From: Onthophagus taurus | Taxonomy: Eukaryota; Arthropoda; Insecta; Coleoptera; Scarabaeidae | Direction of reading: 5' to 3' | Assembly: GCF_036711975.1 (NCBI RefSeq) | Contig: NC_091968.1 | Coordinates: 4,402,001 to 4,466,000 of the forward strand | DNA length: 64,000 bases | Shown: one piece after another, positions 42,866 to 55,256 of the stretch | Position numbering within the stretch: position 1 is the first letter of the stretch | How the letters are laid out: the number at the start of each line of letters is the position of its first letter | Made by a program: the position numbers and the translations under genes | Notes under the pieces: generated by a model | Seen by the model: only the letters and a program-made list of their open reading frames with translations | Database searches by the model: none | Told to the model about the DNA's origin: nothing

Positions 42866-44028
42866 ACGATTTTTTAATAATTATTTATAGATTTTAATTG
42901 AAAGTAAAAATTCGATGAAGTGTGTATTGGGTTGCATAACTAACGATTATTAAATTTCAAATATTAATTAATTAATAAAAAAAATAAGTATTTAATCAAT
43001 TAGATATTATTTTAAATTAAAAATATATTAATATTTTTTTTCCGTATTACTTTTATTAAAAGTACGCCGTACCCGTACGTCTTTTAAGACTGCTAAACCC
43101 GAATGATTCTAGTTCTAGATCTAGTGTTAGTTCTGGTTTTACACTAGCACTGTTATTATGTAGAACTAACACTATACCTAGAACTAGAATCATTTGGGTT
43201 TACCCGTCTTTAGAGACGTGGGGCTAAACCCAAATGATTCTAGTTCTAGGTATAGTGTTAGTTCTGGATTTATACTTGCACTGTCACTAGAACTAAGATT
43301 AGACCTAGAACTGGAAACATTTGGGTTTAGCCGTACGTCTCTTAAGACGGCTAAATTCGAATGATTCTAGTTCTAGGTCTAGTGTTAGTTCTAGTTTTAC
43401 ACTAGCATTGTTAGTATGTAGAACTAACACTATACCTAGAACTAGAATCATTTGGGTTTAGCCCCACATCTCTAAAGACGGCTAAACCCAAATGATTCTA
43501 GTTCTAGGTATAGTGTTAGTTCTGGATTTATACTTGCACTGTCACTAGAACTAACATTAGACCTAGAACTTGAAACATTTGGGTTTAGCCCTACGTCTCT
43601 AAAGACGGCTAAACCCAAATGATTCTAGTTCTAGGTTTAGTGTTAGTTCTACTTTTAGTTCAAGAAAAGTATACAACAATCTAGCGCTGTATAACAATTA
43701 AAACTATAACTAACACTAGACTTAGAAAGTTTGGGGTTTAGCCGTGCGTCTTCAGATCCGAATTTTTCTAGTTCTAGGTCTAGTGTTAGTTTTAGTTTTA
43801 CACTAACACTGTTACTATGTAGAACTACGATTTTTTAATAACTATATTTATGGATTTTAATTGAAAGTAAAAATTCGATGAAGTGTGTATTGTGCTGCAT
43901 AACCAACGATTATTAAACTTCAAATATTAATTAATTAATAAAAAAAATAAGTATTTAATGAATTAAATATTATCTTAATTTATAAATATATTAATTTTTT
44001 TTTCTGTATTACTTTTAGTAAAAGTAAA
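42866..44028. repeat. 200-bp direct repeats flanking a palindromic satellite array
   Basis: 42866-43063 and 43829-44028 are direct copies (shared blocks GATTTTAATTGAAAGTAAAA, ATTCGATGAAGTGTGTATT, AAAAAATAAGTATTTAAT). The segment between, 43064-43828, is purely the TCTAGT-type palindromic satellite with about six hairpin centres. The array is thus bracketed by a segmental duplication of its own flank. Confidence 0.85.
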
Positions 44029-44083
44029 TCAATTTTTTTAATTTTATTAAATTTATGTAAAATGGGTTGCATACATAAAAATT

Positions 44084-45917
44084 TTACAATTCATCTTTTA
44101 TATTTCTTGAATAATCTTCATTTTCTTTTAGCCCTAAGCTTTTCCAAAACGCATTCGAACCCAAATCGTCACCAACTTCCATTTTGAAATTTTCGAATCC
44201 ATTAAAATAAAAATAATCTAATTTTCCTTTCGAAATTGGTTTCCAATCAAAATCATCCAACATCGGCTTATTCGTTTTCATGAATGATGTCAAAATCTTT
44301 AACATCACGTCTTTAACTTTTTCGTCGTTCTCGTTTAACTTGCCGAATTGGTTGGTATTTAAATAATACAAGCTTTCATCTCCATGAGAAACTCCTTTAT
44401 CAGTATTCGGGACGTGGAACAATTCGGAATATGAATGTTCACCTCGATAAGCAAACATAAACATGTAAATGGGTGAATTTGTTATTCGACGTTGTACTTT
44501 TATTGATTTTTCCATTCCTCTATAAAAATGCCTATCGCTACAAGCCTTAACGAGTTTTTCGAAAGTAATTGGACCATCTCCAAAGTAATGGGAGCGAATT
44601 TTTTTGGAAACGTCTGATTTTTTCGTTTTCTCTGGAACTGTGTAGTTATAATCAAAAATGTGTGGTGCGAAATTTTCCCAATCTTTATCAATTTCTTCTA
44701 AATCGTGGTAATAAACTAAAATAAATTAATCAATGAATAATAAAAACAAATACTTTTTTTTTACATCCAGCTGGAAATAATCCTTCTTCAGTAGCTAAAG
44801 CAACCAACCATGGTAAATCTTGAACCTCACCATCGGCTAATTGTGTAAAAGGATTCCGTTTCAAAAAAGCACCTTTTAAATCTGGTTCAATAACAGGCCC
44901 AAACGGTGAAAAAGGCATTCCTTTAACGAGTAATTCTTGGGTGGCTTCGAAAAGTGATTGTGTTGATCTTTGCATAAAACAATCCAAAATTTCTTTCGAA
45001 GTCAAATCTTTTTTATTACACCCCAACAAATTAGCTAATTTTTTAGCTTTAACCAATGGAGCTTCTTGAATAACCCAAGGATCTAAAGCCGTTCCGCTGG
45101 CTGAGTACCCGCGATGAAATAATCCTTTAGATAAACTAGATAAAAAGTGGAAATGTACGCTCGCTCCACCAGCAGATAAACCGGAAATGGTAACCGAGTC
45201 TGGATTTCCACCAAAAAATTTTATATTTTTTTGAACCCACTTTAAAGCTAAGTTTTGATCCTTTAATCCGTTATTTCCTGGTACTATTTCATCTTGAGTG
45301 CTTAAAAATCCTAACGGACCTAAACGATAATTTATGGAAACGGTAATTGTGTCTGTGTCCATAAGATATTTTGGGCCGAAAAGAGTATGAGGGTGTCCCA
45401 ACATAAAACCGCCACCATGGATAAAAATTAAAACATCCAAATTATCTTCCGGAGAAATTGTCTCTTTTGGGACATAAACGTTTAAATAAAGGCAATCTTC
45501 ACTTGCTACAAAAAGAATTGTTATTAAAGCTTTGAGGTTGAGTGAATTAATTCTTACAAGGCATTTCTAATCCAGCTACACTCTCTAAAAATTGAATACA
45601 AGAATGTTTTGTATTAGCCATCCAAGTACCCGTCCAATTATAAGGTTCTTCCGGTGGCTAAAAATGATTAAAGTTTATTTTAGACGAAAATTAAGGTTTA
45701 TTTTTAAAAATACCTGAAATCGTAACTCTCCAATCGGTGGTCGAGCAAACGGAATCCCTTCAAACCCAATAAATTTCCTTCCATTATAACTGTTACTAAA
45801 AAATCCTTGTAATAATCCATTAGATATTTCAATTTTAGGTGCTTCTTCTGTGGTAAAAACCCCCAATTGTAAATTAAGAAACACAATGAGTAATGTAATA
45901 AATTTTATAGAAGTCAT
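44084..45917 (-). CDS. Secreted type-B carboxylesterase, complete, four exons
   Basis: Alpha/beta-hydrolase that cleaves carboxylic esters; insect members handle xenobiotics, lipids, odorants or juvenile hormone. Exons: 45917-45714, 45657-45558, 45505-44765, 44715-44084; 1677 nt, 558 aa, phases consistent, introns 49-56 bp. The start at 45917 gives a clean signal peptide (MTSIKFITLLIVFLNLQLG); an in-frame Met 16 codons upstream (45965) is less likely. Landmarks: GIPFARPPIGELRF, EDCLYLNVYVP, oxyanion hole HGGGF at about 131-135, nucleophile elbow GLSAGGAS with Ser at about 212, catalytic Glu in ATEEGLF, and catalytic His in GVSHGDE. The triad is complete, so it should be active. There is no C-terminal ER-retention signal or GPI-like tail. 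The substrate cannot be told from the sequence. Confidence 0.93.
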
Positions 45918-45965
45918 TTTTGCAAAGTGATTGGAGAAACGTTTCGTTAGAGTGATAAACCTCAT

Positions 45966-46224
45966 CTCGAGCTATCTTTAAGTTGTTAGATAAACACTTG
46001 ACCTAGACGTTTTGGAGATAATTTCGAAACGGGAGTGTCAATAAAATGATCGATTATTGTTTAAAGAAAATTGATATAATTGGATTTTTTTAAGCTTTAA
46101 AATTTTTACTTTAAATAATTATATCAATAATTTTATGTTTAATTATACCGGCAATTTCATTTAATTCGCAATATATGAATGCAGTAACCATCGTTACGAA
46201 AGTAGTATGTACTTGTACTGTCCC
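45966..46224. other. Upstream region of the carboxylesterase
   Basis: About 260 bp of AT-rich sequence between the esterase 5' end and the satellite; the promoter must lie here or inside the satellite. No motif is strong enough to name. Confidence 0.35.
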
Positions 46225-47405
46225 ACATAAAATACAACATAGCTAACACTGTGTAACACTGTTGCTATGTAGAACTAACACTATACCTAGAACTAGAATG
46301 CTTTGGGTTTAGCCGCACGTCTGTAAAAACGGCTAAACATAAATGATTCTAGTTCTAGGTATAGTGTTAGTTCTAGTTTTACAGTTGTACTGTCACTAGA
46401 ACTAACATCAGACCTAGAACTAGAAATATTCTGGTTTAGCCATGCGTCTTATAAGACGGCTAAAGCCGAATGTGTCTAGTTCTAGGTCTAGCGTTAGTTC
46501 TAGTTTTACACCAGCACTGTTACTATCTAGAACTAACACTATACCTAGAACTAGAATCCTTTGGGTTTAGCCGCACGTCTTTAAAGACGGCTAAACCCAA
46601 ATGATTCTAGTTCTAGGTATAGTGTTAGTTCTAGTTTTACACTTGCACTGTTACTAGAACTAACATTAGACTTAGAACTAGAAACATTCGGGTTTAGCCA
46701 TGCGCCGCATAAGATGGCTAAAGCCGAATGTTTCTAGTTCTAGGTCTAGTGTTAGTTCTAGTTTTACACTAGCACTGTTACTATCTAGAACTAACACTAT
46801 ACCTAGAACTAGAATCCTTTGGGTTTAGTCGCACGTCTCTAAAGACGGCTAAACTCAAATGATTCTAGTTCTAGGTATAGTATTAGTTATAGTTTTACAC
46901 TTGCACTGTCACTAGAACTAACATTAGACCTAGAACTAGAAACATTCTGGTTTAGCCATGCGTCGCATAAGACGGCTAAACCCGAATGTTTCTAGTTCTA
47001 GGTCTAGTGTTAGTTCTAGTTTTACACTAGCACTGTTACAATGTAGAACTAACACTATACCTAGAACTAGAATCGTTTGGGTTTAGCCGTCTTTAGAGAC
47101 GTACGGCTAATTTTACACTTGCACTGTCACTAGAACTAACATTAAACCTAGAACTACAACAATCCAACCCAACCCAACTCGAATGATTCTAGTTCATGGT
47201 ACAGCGCTACACAACAACTAAAACAAGAACTAACACGAAACCTAGAACTGGAAATATTCGTTTTTAGCCGTCTTACGAGACGTACAGCTAAACCCAAAGG
47301 ATTCTAGTTAGTACCTACTACTAGTACCTACTAGACGTCTTAGGAGAGGTGCGGCTAAACGGAATATTTCTAGTTCTAGGTCTAGTGTTAGTTCTAGTGC
47401 TTAAA
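46225..47405. repeat. Palindromic TCTAGT-type satellite array
   Basis: Hairpin centres near 46322, 46447, 46577, 46702, 46833, 46960 and 47092 are about 125-131 bp apart. Two alternating unit versions can be told apart by the spacer: TTACTATCTAGAACTAACAC and TGCACTGTCACTAGAACTAA. This makes a two-unit higher-order pattern. The right end is degraded. Confidence 0.85.
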
Positions 47406-47727
47406 GATGAAAAATTATCAAAAAAAAAGAAATAATAGGAGAATATTCTCAATTTTGAGAATTTTCTGAGAACAAGCTTTTAAATACAAATACAGCTCGG
47501 CAAATTCAGTCTGACGGCTGTAACGTGACATGGTTCATATTTATGGGATTAATTACTATGGATAACTTATGGAGTGTGAATAAAGCTCAAGCTTCTATCT
47601 GTTGCTGCACTCGACGAAAGCATACTTAAGCCGGTTTCACACATAGTCGTAAACAGGGCGAGAGCACTATCAATAAAGAAATCCATGACGGTTTCCAGTT
47701 CAGACGGAACTAGGTGCTATTAATAAC
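47406..47727. other. Unassigned sequence between satellite and hAT-like element
   Basis: No gene recognised. It may hold the left flank of the Harbinger-type element whose transposase resumes at 49837. Confidence 0.3.
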
Positions 47728-49836
47728 TAGTGGTGGAACGGATATCCGGTAACTATCCGGTATCCGGCCATTTTTAAAAATTAGGCCGGATACCGGATAG
47801 TTACCAAATATCCGGCTTTGGCCGGATATTAAAAACTTATTACTTAGTATTCCACCATTCACAAGAATTAGGATCTCTTTTAGGTGTTGGACACTGCAGA
47901 TAATAATCAAGTTCAACCCAAATAGGACTTTTTTCATTTGATACAACTTTATTTATATCAAGTTTGTCTTTAGAAACCTCATTGTGACAATCAACAAGAA
48001 TGTCCTCTTTCTAATGAACCAACCCATTTTAAAAAATAACTTTGAGTTTTTGAGAAAACAATATTTGAAGTTTTGATAAAATTTTCAAATTTTCAAAATT
48101 CGCTATAAAATTAATTTCTTGAAGGATCCTGCTGGAAATATGACCAATTATTAATTAAAGTATCATCTTCTTAGTGCAACAAGCCGTTTTGAAAAATCGC
48201 TTTTAGTTTTTGAGAAATAAATTTTTGAAATGATCGACAATTTTTTCTAATTTTGCAATTTTCGTCGATTAAGTTTTATAAATTCATATAAAATCCATTT
48301 CTTGGAATATGAGTATGAACATGTCCCAAAGTGTTAACAAAAGTGTCCTCTTTCCAATGAACCAACACGTTTTGAAAAATATCTTTTAGTTTTTGAGAAA
48401 ACAATATGTGAAGTTTTGATAAAATGTTCGATGTTGCAATTTTCATCGATAATATTCAAAATTCGCTATAAAATTAATTTCTTGAAGGATCCTTCTGGAA
48501 ATATGACCAATTATTAATTAAAGTATCATCTTCTTAGTGCAATAAGCCGTTTTGAAAAATCTCTTTTAGTTTTTCAGAAATAAATTTTTGAAATGATCGA
48601 CAATTTTTTCGAACCTTGCAATTTTCGCCGATTAAGTTTTAAAAATTCGTATAATATACACTTCTTGGAATATGAGTATGAAAATTTCCCAAAGTATTAA
48701 TAAGAGTGTCCTCTTTCCAATGAACCAACCCATTTTGAAAAATTACTTTTAGTTTTCGAGAAAACGATATTTGAAGTTTTGATAAAATTTTCGATGTTGC
48801 AATTTTCATCGATAATATTCAAAATTCGCTATAAAATTAATTTCTTGAAGGATCCTTCTGGAAATATGACCAATTATTAATTAAAGTATCATCTTCTTAG
48901 TGCAACAAGCCGTTTTGAAAAATCTCTTTTAGTTTTTCAGAAATAAATTTTTGAAATGATTGACAATTTTTTCTAATTTTGCAATTTTCGTCGATTAAGT
49001 TTTAAAAATTCGTAAAAAATCCATTTCTTTTAATATGAGTATGAAAATTTCTCAAACTGTCAATAAGAGTGTCCTCTTTCCAATGAACCAACACGTTTTG
49101 AAAAATAACTTTTAGTTTTTGAGAAACCAATATTTGAAATTTTAATAAAATTTTCGATGTTTCAATTTTCATCAATAATATTCAAAATTCGCTATAAAAT
49201 TAATTTCATGAAGGATCCTTCTGGAAATATGACCAATTATTAATTAAAGTATCATCTTTTTAATGCAACAAGCCGTTTTGAAAAATCGCTTTTAGTTTTT
49301 GAGAAATAAATTTTTGAAATGATTAACAATTTTTTCGAATTTTGCAATTTTCGCCGATTACGTTTTAAAAATTCGTATAAAATCCACTTCTTGGAATATG
49401 AGTATGAAAATTTCCCAAAGTGTTAATAAGAGTGTCCTCTTTCCAATGAATCAACCCATTTTAAAAAATTACTTTTAGTTTTTGAGAAAACAATATTTGA
49501 AGTTTTGATAAAATTTTCAATGTTGCAATTTTCATCGATAACTTTCAAAATTCACTATAGAATTAATTTCTTGACGGATCCTTGTCAAAATATTACCAAT
49601 TATTAATTAAAGTATCCTTTTTTAGAGTTGTTTCGTTAGTTAAATCAGCATCAAAAAAGTTTTTGTATCTTGGATCCAAATAAGTTAATATATCTTATCA
49701 GGTTTCTTATTAATTTCATTTTTATTCAAATATCGCAATAATGTTGCAATATAGGTTATCACTTTAGAAATGCACCAGAAATTATGTGTAATGGCCGGAT
49801 ACATATGCCGGATAACCGGATATCCGGCCGAAGGGG
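47728..49836. mobile_element. Non-autonomous element with CCGGATATCCGG-rich ends (hAT-like)
   Basis: The left end TAGTGGTGGAACGGATATCC continues into repeated CCGGTAACTATCCGG motifs, and the right end is the reverse pattern (TATCCGGC...CCGGATATCCGGCCGAAG). No transposase. The interior is largely the dimeric satellite 47985-49610. It lies directly upstream of the Harbinger-type transposase. Confidence 0.55.
47985..49610. repeat. Dimeric tandem repeat, period about 363 bp (two ~180-bp monomers)
   Basis: The landmark TGTCCTCTTTC occurs at 48001, 48344, 48707, 49070 and 49433 (spacings 343, 363, 363, 363). Each period holds two related monomers, both with the core TTTTGAAAAAT..CTTTTAGTTTTTGAGAAA, one continuing into CGATAATATTCAAAATTCGC and the other into CGATTAAGTTTTAAAAATTC. 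About 4.5 copies. AT-rich and non-coding. Confidence 0.9.
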
Positions 49837-50786
49837 ATGCCGAAGAATCATCGCAAACCTTTTCGCAAAATCAGTGATGGAACACTATTAATAACTGAGT
49901 TAAGAAATCATTTGAAAAATTCAAATATTAAAAAGAAGAGGCGTATCTGGGTTCGTGACTGGGTAAATAGGCGGAATATACTAGGTGCCACCAATAGTAT
50001 TTGTAGAGAGTTATTGGAAGATCATAACGGCTATAGAAACCTTTTTAGGATGGAACCTGTTTTGGTTTTTGCTTAATAAAGTTAAAGATAAAATTCAGAA
50101 AAAAGATACTAATATGAGAAGACCAATTCCTAAAGCTGTTTTTGGGTGCAATTTTTTTTATTTGGCTGTTATGTTTTTTCTCGGTACCAAATTCTGAAGA
50201 AGAGTGAAAAAAAATCGAAAAATCTTTGAATGAAAAATTTCCCAGGATGTATCGGAGCTATTGACGGCAAACATGTCGCTATTCGTGCTCCAATGTTTAG
50301 TGGCTGTGAATACTACAACTCCAAAAATTCGTTTAGTGTAAATACTCTTGGCTGTATCTGATGCAAACTATTGTTTCCGGTAAATTGATCTAGGAGCCCA
50401 AGGTAGATATTCTGAAGGTGGTGTTTTCGATCAGAACTCTTTGAAGCAAAAAATTGAAAACAATAAACTCCATATTCCTAATAACACCGCGTTTCTTGGA
50501 GATAAAGATTTCCCTTTGAAGATGTATTTGATGAGACCCTACCCGAGGAAGGAAAAATACTCATTGCAAAATATTCTGCTATACATTGTCAAGGGCAAGA
50601 AGGACTATAGAGGACGCTTTTGGAATATTAGTGTCCCCATTTCGCATATTTGAGAAGCCTATAGCAACTTCTGTACCAACTGCTATAAAAATAGTAAAAG
50701 CAGCTTATGTCTTACAAAACTGGCTACAATCCAGATCCGACTCAGCTTATTTTTCTACAGATATTATTGATAGAGACGATGTATGA
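49837..50786 (+). pseudogene. PIF/Harbinger transposase (HARBI1-like), frameshifted
   Basis: N-terminal region RRIWVRDWVNRRNILGATN and YRNLFRMEPV, then after shifts FPGCIGAIDGKHVAIRAP (first Asp), FLGDKDFPLKMYLMRPYPRK (second Asp) and LSRARRTIEDAFGILVSPFR (Glu), ending AAYVLQNWLQSRSDSAYF. All three catalytic positions are still readable, but several frameshifts and stops break the gene (for example near 50060, 50360 and 50590). Confidence 0.82.
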
Positions 50787-50789
50787 AGT

Positions 50790-51440
50790 GGAGTATGGAT
50801 TAGCGGACCAACAGAGGGAGCCACCATACACGATGAGAAAATTACCTCAGAGAATTTTCTAGTGGTGAATATTTTCGATAATATTCCTCTCTTTCATCTC
50901 TAGGTACGCCCTGGTTTCTATAGAAGTATATTTTTGTATGTTGCATGTAAAATTCACTGTATACAGATTGGTTAAATTTAAAAATAGGCAACTCAATATA
51001 CAACATAATTTTTTTCTACAATAAGAATTAATAAATTACAATTTAAAATAAAAACGATTCATTGATTATAAATTAAATATTAGATATTCCAAAAAAAAGT
51101 AACTTTAATATAATTAAACAAAATAAATTAATTAATTTAACTGATTTCTTTAGTTTTTTAATAGATGTCGCCACTTTCAGACGCAATAGACAATGTCAAA
51201 ATTAGGCAACTTAACAACCATAATAATCATTATTAACAATTTATGGTCACTTTTACTTTGTTTTCAATGATAAAGTAATCATATTTATTTGGTTTAAATA
51301 ATATGTGATGTACAAACACTATTAAATACGTTTCTAATAAACGTTTTAGTAAAAATTAAAAAAAAAATGAATTAATTAGGTAAGAAACAAGATTTCTAAT
51401 TTGTGTATAAAAGACGTAGTTTGATTTTAATACACAGTGT
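50790..51440. other. Unassigned AT-rich sequence, upstream of the candidate first exon
   Basis: Harbinger 3' sequence followed by AT-rich DNA. It contains no credible coding frame. A promoter for the transcript starting near 51440 would lie at its right end. Confidence 0.3.
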
Positions 51441-51778
51441 CCCGTGATTTATGTATTCATACATTTCGACGTAATTGTTGCCAACGTAGATAACCAACGT
51501 TGAAAATCCCAACGTGCGAGGCTACAGCAGCTGTGTAGCTGTCAAAATATCTATTCTTCGAAGCGTGAAAATGTAATGATGAAAATTTCGCGATAATTTG
51601 AAATTATAGAACGCGCGTGCAAGACTTGTACGTCCGGTGTGTGTCAAAGATTAGTGTATACATCGATTATTGCGCGATTTTTAAACTGTCATAGAACCAC
51701 CAGAAAAAGCCGGTAAAAATTTCGAAAGATAAAATCAAGTCTACTTTGGCTCTTCAACTAACCCCCTCTCCAAAAATT

Positions 51779-51806
51779 ATGGGACAAATCAGTAGCGGCA
51801 TACCCG
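51779..51806 (+). CDS. Candidate first coding exon, N-myristoylation-type N-terminus
   Basis: ATG in a good context (AAATTATGG) opens ten codons, MGQISSGIP plus a split Gly, and ends at a perfect donor GTAAGT. The upstream 350 bp are less AT-rich than the surroundings and look like a 5' UTR. Gly at position 2 with Ser at 6 fits the N-myristoylation consensus, so the product may be membrane-anchored. The remaining exons are not in this window unless intron 1 ends before 64000, which I do not see. The gene is not identified. Confidence 0.45.
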
Positions 51807-53511
51807 GTAAGTTCAAAAGTTTCCACACAATTTTTTTTATGGCATTTTATTCAAAGAATTTATCTCGACTTGGAAATCTAAAACGATTTTGTCGAGATTT
51901 TTATTGAAATTGTATTGCGACGTTTTACGACCTTAAACGGGATTAGTTAAAAAGCGAAAGTGTACGTGAAGAATGCGTGTTACACGTAACGCGAAGCCGT
52001 CGATAGCAAATTCCAGTTCTAATTGCTTGTTTATAAGCGATAAGTGATTAGTGTATGTGTTCTGGTCGAGATATTTTTAGAACTCGTCTGCTATGAGAAG
52101 AAATAAACTGGTGTTATTTAATTTCGACGTGTAAAGAACTTTGACCTTCCCACTTTTGTTGTCTCTATTAAGCGATTGTTGATTAAAAATTATAATAAGT
52201 GGGTGGGTTGAAATTGTTGCAAATTTTTAAGGTTAAAGTTCAATTTTTATATTCATTCAGTAAGAATCATTTATTTTTTAATGACTTTGATAACTTAATT
52301 ATTATAGGTTATTGTTAACAGTTATTGCCAACCTTGGTATTTTTAGTTATAAAGTAAAATCCCGAAAATATACAGGGTGATTCATAACTAGTCTACAATA
52401 TTTTGGATTCTGATACAAAATAAAATTTAAAAAAAAATAAGAATAAAAATAACTAATATTGTTCGTTATTTAACCAGGCAACAACTCTTCTTGCTGTGTA
52501 TGGAGGTGCATCATCATGTTGGTACCAAATGTTTCCCAGCTGTGCCAACGGAATATCTTCCATGATATGTTCCACTGCCTTTTCCAATAGATTTAGATAG
52601 CCGTCTGAATTAAATCTTTAATCGATGACCACAATATGTTTCTATTGGAGATAGCACCCCAAACATATACATTAAACCTTTCTCGGTTTTTTCTTATCCA
52701 ACCTTATGATATGATATATTCATCAGATAGAAGGACATATTCTCTTTCAAAATATGCAAGAAAAACATATGCGTTCTATTTAAGATAATGTTGGTTACTA
52801 TAGTAACGGAACCAAAAACAATACAAACCAACAAATATCGCCAAAGTATGCCCCACAATTAACCAGAAAACTTTTACTTCGAACATTTTTCTTTTAAACC
52901 ACAAATGGCGAATTTATTAGTTATATTCCATACTTTTGTCACACCCTATACATTTTTTAAGTATGTATAGTTGAGCATTTGATAATATGGTAGATTTCTG
53001 TAAGTTGTCCACTCAATACTTTGGCCAATGACAGATAGCGCTCACATTATTGCAGTTACCTGTAATTCACAACGCTCGGTGAATTCACAACGCTTGATAC
53101 CGATATTAAAGACAACCGTTCATTGACAAATCTGGACAAATTACATTTCGACACAAACGATCGAACTGTGACCATATATCATCTTATTTTGGAATAAATC
53201 AACAAATATATGTCTTCTTTTCTGCTTCTTCCCACAGATGGGAGCTCTTAAATAGTCAAAAAAAACTTAAATTTTCAATAAAAAGTTTGAGCCAAACTAG
53301 GTGGTCTTGCCATTATGATGGTAATACTAAAAAGTTTAATTAAGAATACAAATGAAAAGCTCGATTTTGGAAAAGAAGCTCAGAATATACAGGGTGAGTT
53401 AATAGTATCCAGGCGGTCGATAGTTACTAAACCGTTTAAAAAACAAAAAAATATTTTATACAAAAGTTGTTTGACTCATCACTTTCTGTTACGTAAAATT
53501 ATTTTCACTTA

Positions 53512-53575
53512 TACAGGGTGTTCCATTTAAGCGTAACAGAGAGTACATAAATTTATTTAAATGGAACACCCTGTA
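53512..53575. repeat. Short palindromic repeat of the GGTGTTCCATTT family
   Basis: TACAGGGTGTTCCATTTAAG...AAATGGAACACCCTGTAT: a near-perfect hairpin of the same motif that punctuates the 11463-13258 fold-back. Confidence 0.75.
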
Positions 53576-53734
53576 TATTTTATTATATTATGAATACAAC
53601 TAAATTTGTTTATATAACTATGTAGAATCTATCTTTTTTAAAAACTATGTAGAAACGACATTTTTGCCTTGAAACTACGTCAGACAGTAGTCAAAGCCAA
53701 TAGGTAGATGATAGTATTCAAAGATATTAGATAC

Positions 53735-54835
53735 ACTATACAGGTTGTTTATAAAGCTTTGTTACATTTGATGTTTTTCAAATGGTTTTTTCTTAAGTTT
53801 TTTAAATGGAACATCCTGTATATTGTGTTCTAGTGGAATTGCTCATCAAGTTCCCTTTAATTAATGGTAAGTAGTCATATGTTTAACTTTAATAGTTTTC
53901 CTGATATTTAGAATATAAAGAAATGTGTAATAAAATGTTATTTTTTTGTTACTTTTTTTTATTTTTTCTTTTTTGTTTGACTGTCATTTGTAAATCAGTA
54001 ATATTATATTAAAATACTATTAAAAAAAAACTTTAATAAATAAATAATCAAAACGTTGTAAAAATACAATTAAATGGCAGAACAATAAATTCCTTTTTTA
54101 ATTACTAAATTATTTGAAGGAAATGCAGCAACAAACTATAAACAATTACTAAACGTTGCTCAACAACTAGGTATTAATTTAATTAATATTTAGAAGTTGT
54201 TCAAAATGCCGCCCATTTTCTCTTCTACAAGCATTAATGTGCCATATAAAAGATATTGAGGCATCTCTTAACATGTACATCTTATTTTCTCTAAAGTCGT
54301 AAATTATATGGCAAAACAATTGCATATGATGTAAGTAATACATCTTTTTAAATCTCATAAAGTACCAAGTCGCATTAAAATCTGGTATATCGGAGCAAAA
54401 TTATTTTACATTATAAAATGAAGAAGGAAGAACAAAAGAAACTGATAAAAATAGACAGAATATAATATTAAGGCTCACTTTTACCATCTCTTGATACATT
54501 TATCTGATAGATAAATTCAACTCTTAGCTAATGAGAGCGCTTAAAAGAGCTGTAACCATGGCAACTATCCCTTAGATAGTTTATCAGGAGGATGGTAAAA
54601 GTGGGTCTAACATAAGTACAATAACGCATATTTTATTACACATTATTCTTTAAATTCTAAATATCAGGAAAACCACTAAAGTTAGATATATGACATACTT
54701 ATCATTAATTAAAGGTAACTTGGTAGGCAATTCAACCAGTACACAATATACAGGGCTGTTCCAATTAAAAAACTTATGAAAAAGCCATTTCAAAAACTTC
54801 AAAAGTAACTAAGCTTTATGAACACGCTGTATATA
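53735..54835. repeat. Fold-back nested in the IS630-type element
   Basis: 53735-53945 and 54620-54835 are reverse complements over about 200 bp (shared blocks GTACACAATATACAGG, TTAATTAAAGGTAACTTGGT and complements), with an unrelated AT-rich centre. The ends again carry the CAGG..GTTCCATTT theme. Confidence 0.7.
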
Positions 54836-55256
54836 TTTTTAATAATTTAAAAAGCTAGAAACCGAAATTTCATCAGTAACCACATTGACAAGAGCTTTCT
54901 CTATCTGTACATTGTGGCAAACATGTGGACATCCTCCATGATTTCGCACAATACTAAATTCGCGTAATCTGCTGTACGCCCGAGAAAGACTAGACGACTG
55001 CCTACGATTAGGAAATTTTCGGCGATATTCTACGGCAGCTGCTTCCATTGCAGAAACCATAAACAAAAATTATGTCCGCATATTCTTGATTTGTAAATTC
55101 TGGCAGGATTACTAATAAGTGTTTGAGTGTTATTTATTTACATTATTGCGTTTCCATGACAACTCTTTTTTCCGAAAACAAATTAACTATAAAGTTTCTG
55201 TGCTAAAATGTGTAAAACTTGTATAACTTGTAAACAAATCATTATGAATCACCCTG

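Larger units (their letters stand above)
52373..55256 (-). mobile_element. IS630/Tc1-mariner-type transposon with CAGGGTGATTCATAA ends
   Basis: Inverted ends CAGGGTGATTCATAA (52373) and TTATGAATCACCCTG (to 55256), with TA on each side. The minus strand carries both ends of one transposase: N-terminal 55110-54839 (TNQEYADIIFVYGF, a frameshift, AVEYRRKFPNRR, RAYSRLREFS) and C-terminal 52760-52470 (SNRNILWSSI, LGNIWYQHDDAPPYTARRVV, AWLNNEQY, with the second catalytic Asp). The centre has been replaced by a fold-back and other small repeats. Confidence 0.72.

Noticed and set aside
41800..43000. A small heat-shock protein gene downstream of the heat-shock element
   Set aside because: No alpha-crystallin or Hsp70 motif and no frame above about 30 codons on either strand in this interval.
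45915..45965. Upstream Met at 45965 as the esterase start
   Set aside because: It would place a charged stretch (RFITLTKRFSNHFAK) ahead of the signal peptide; the second Met gives a standard secretory start.
47985..49610. Interpretation of the 363-bp repeats as a centromere
   Set aside because: Only about 4.5 copies, bounded by transposon-like ends.
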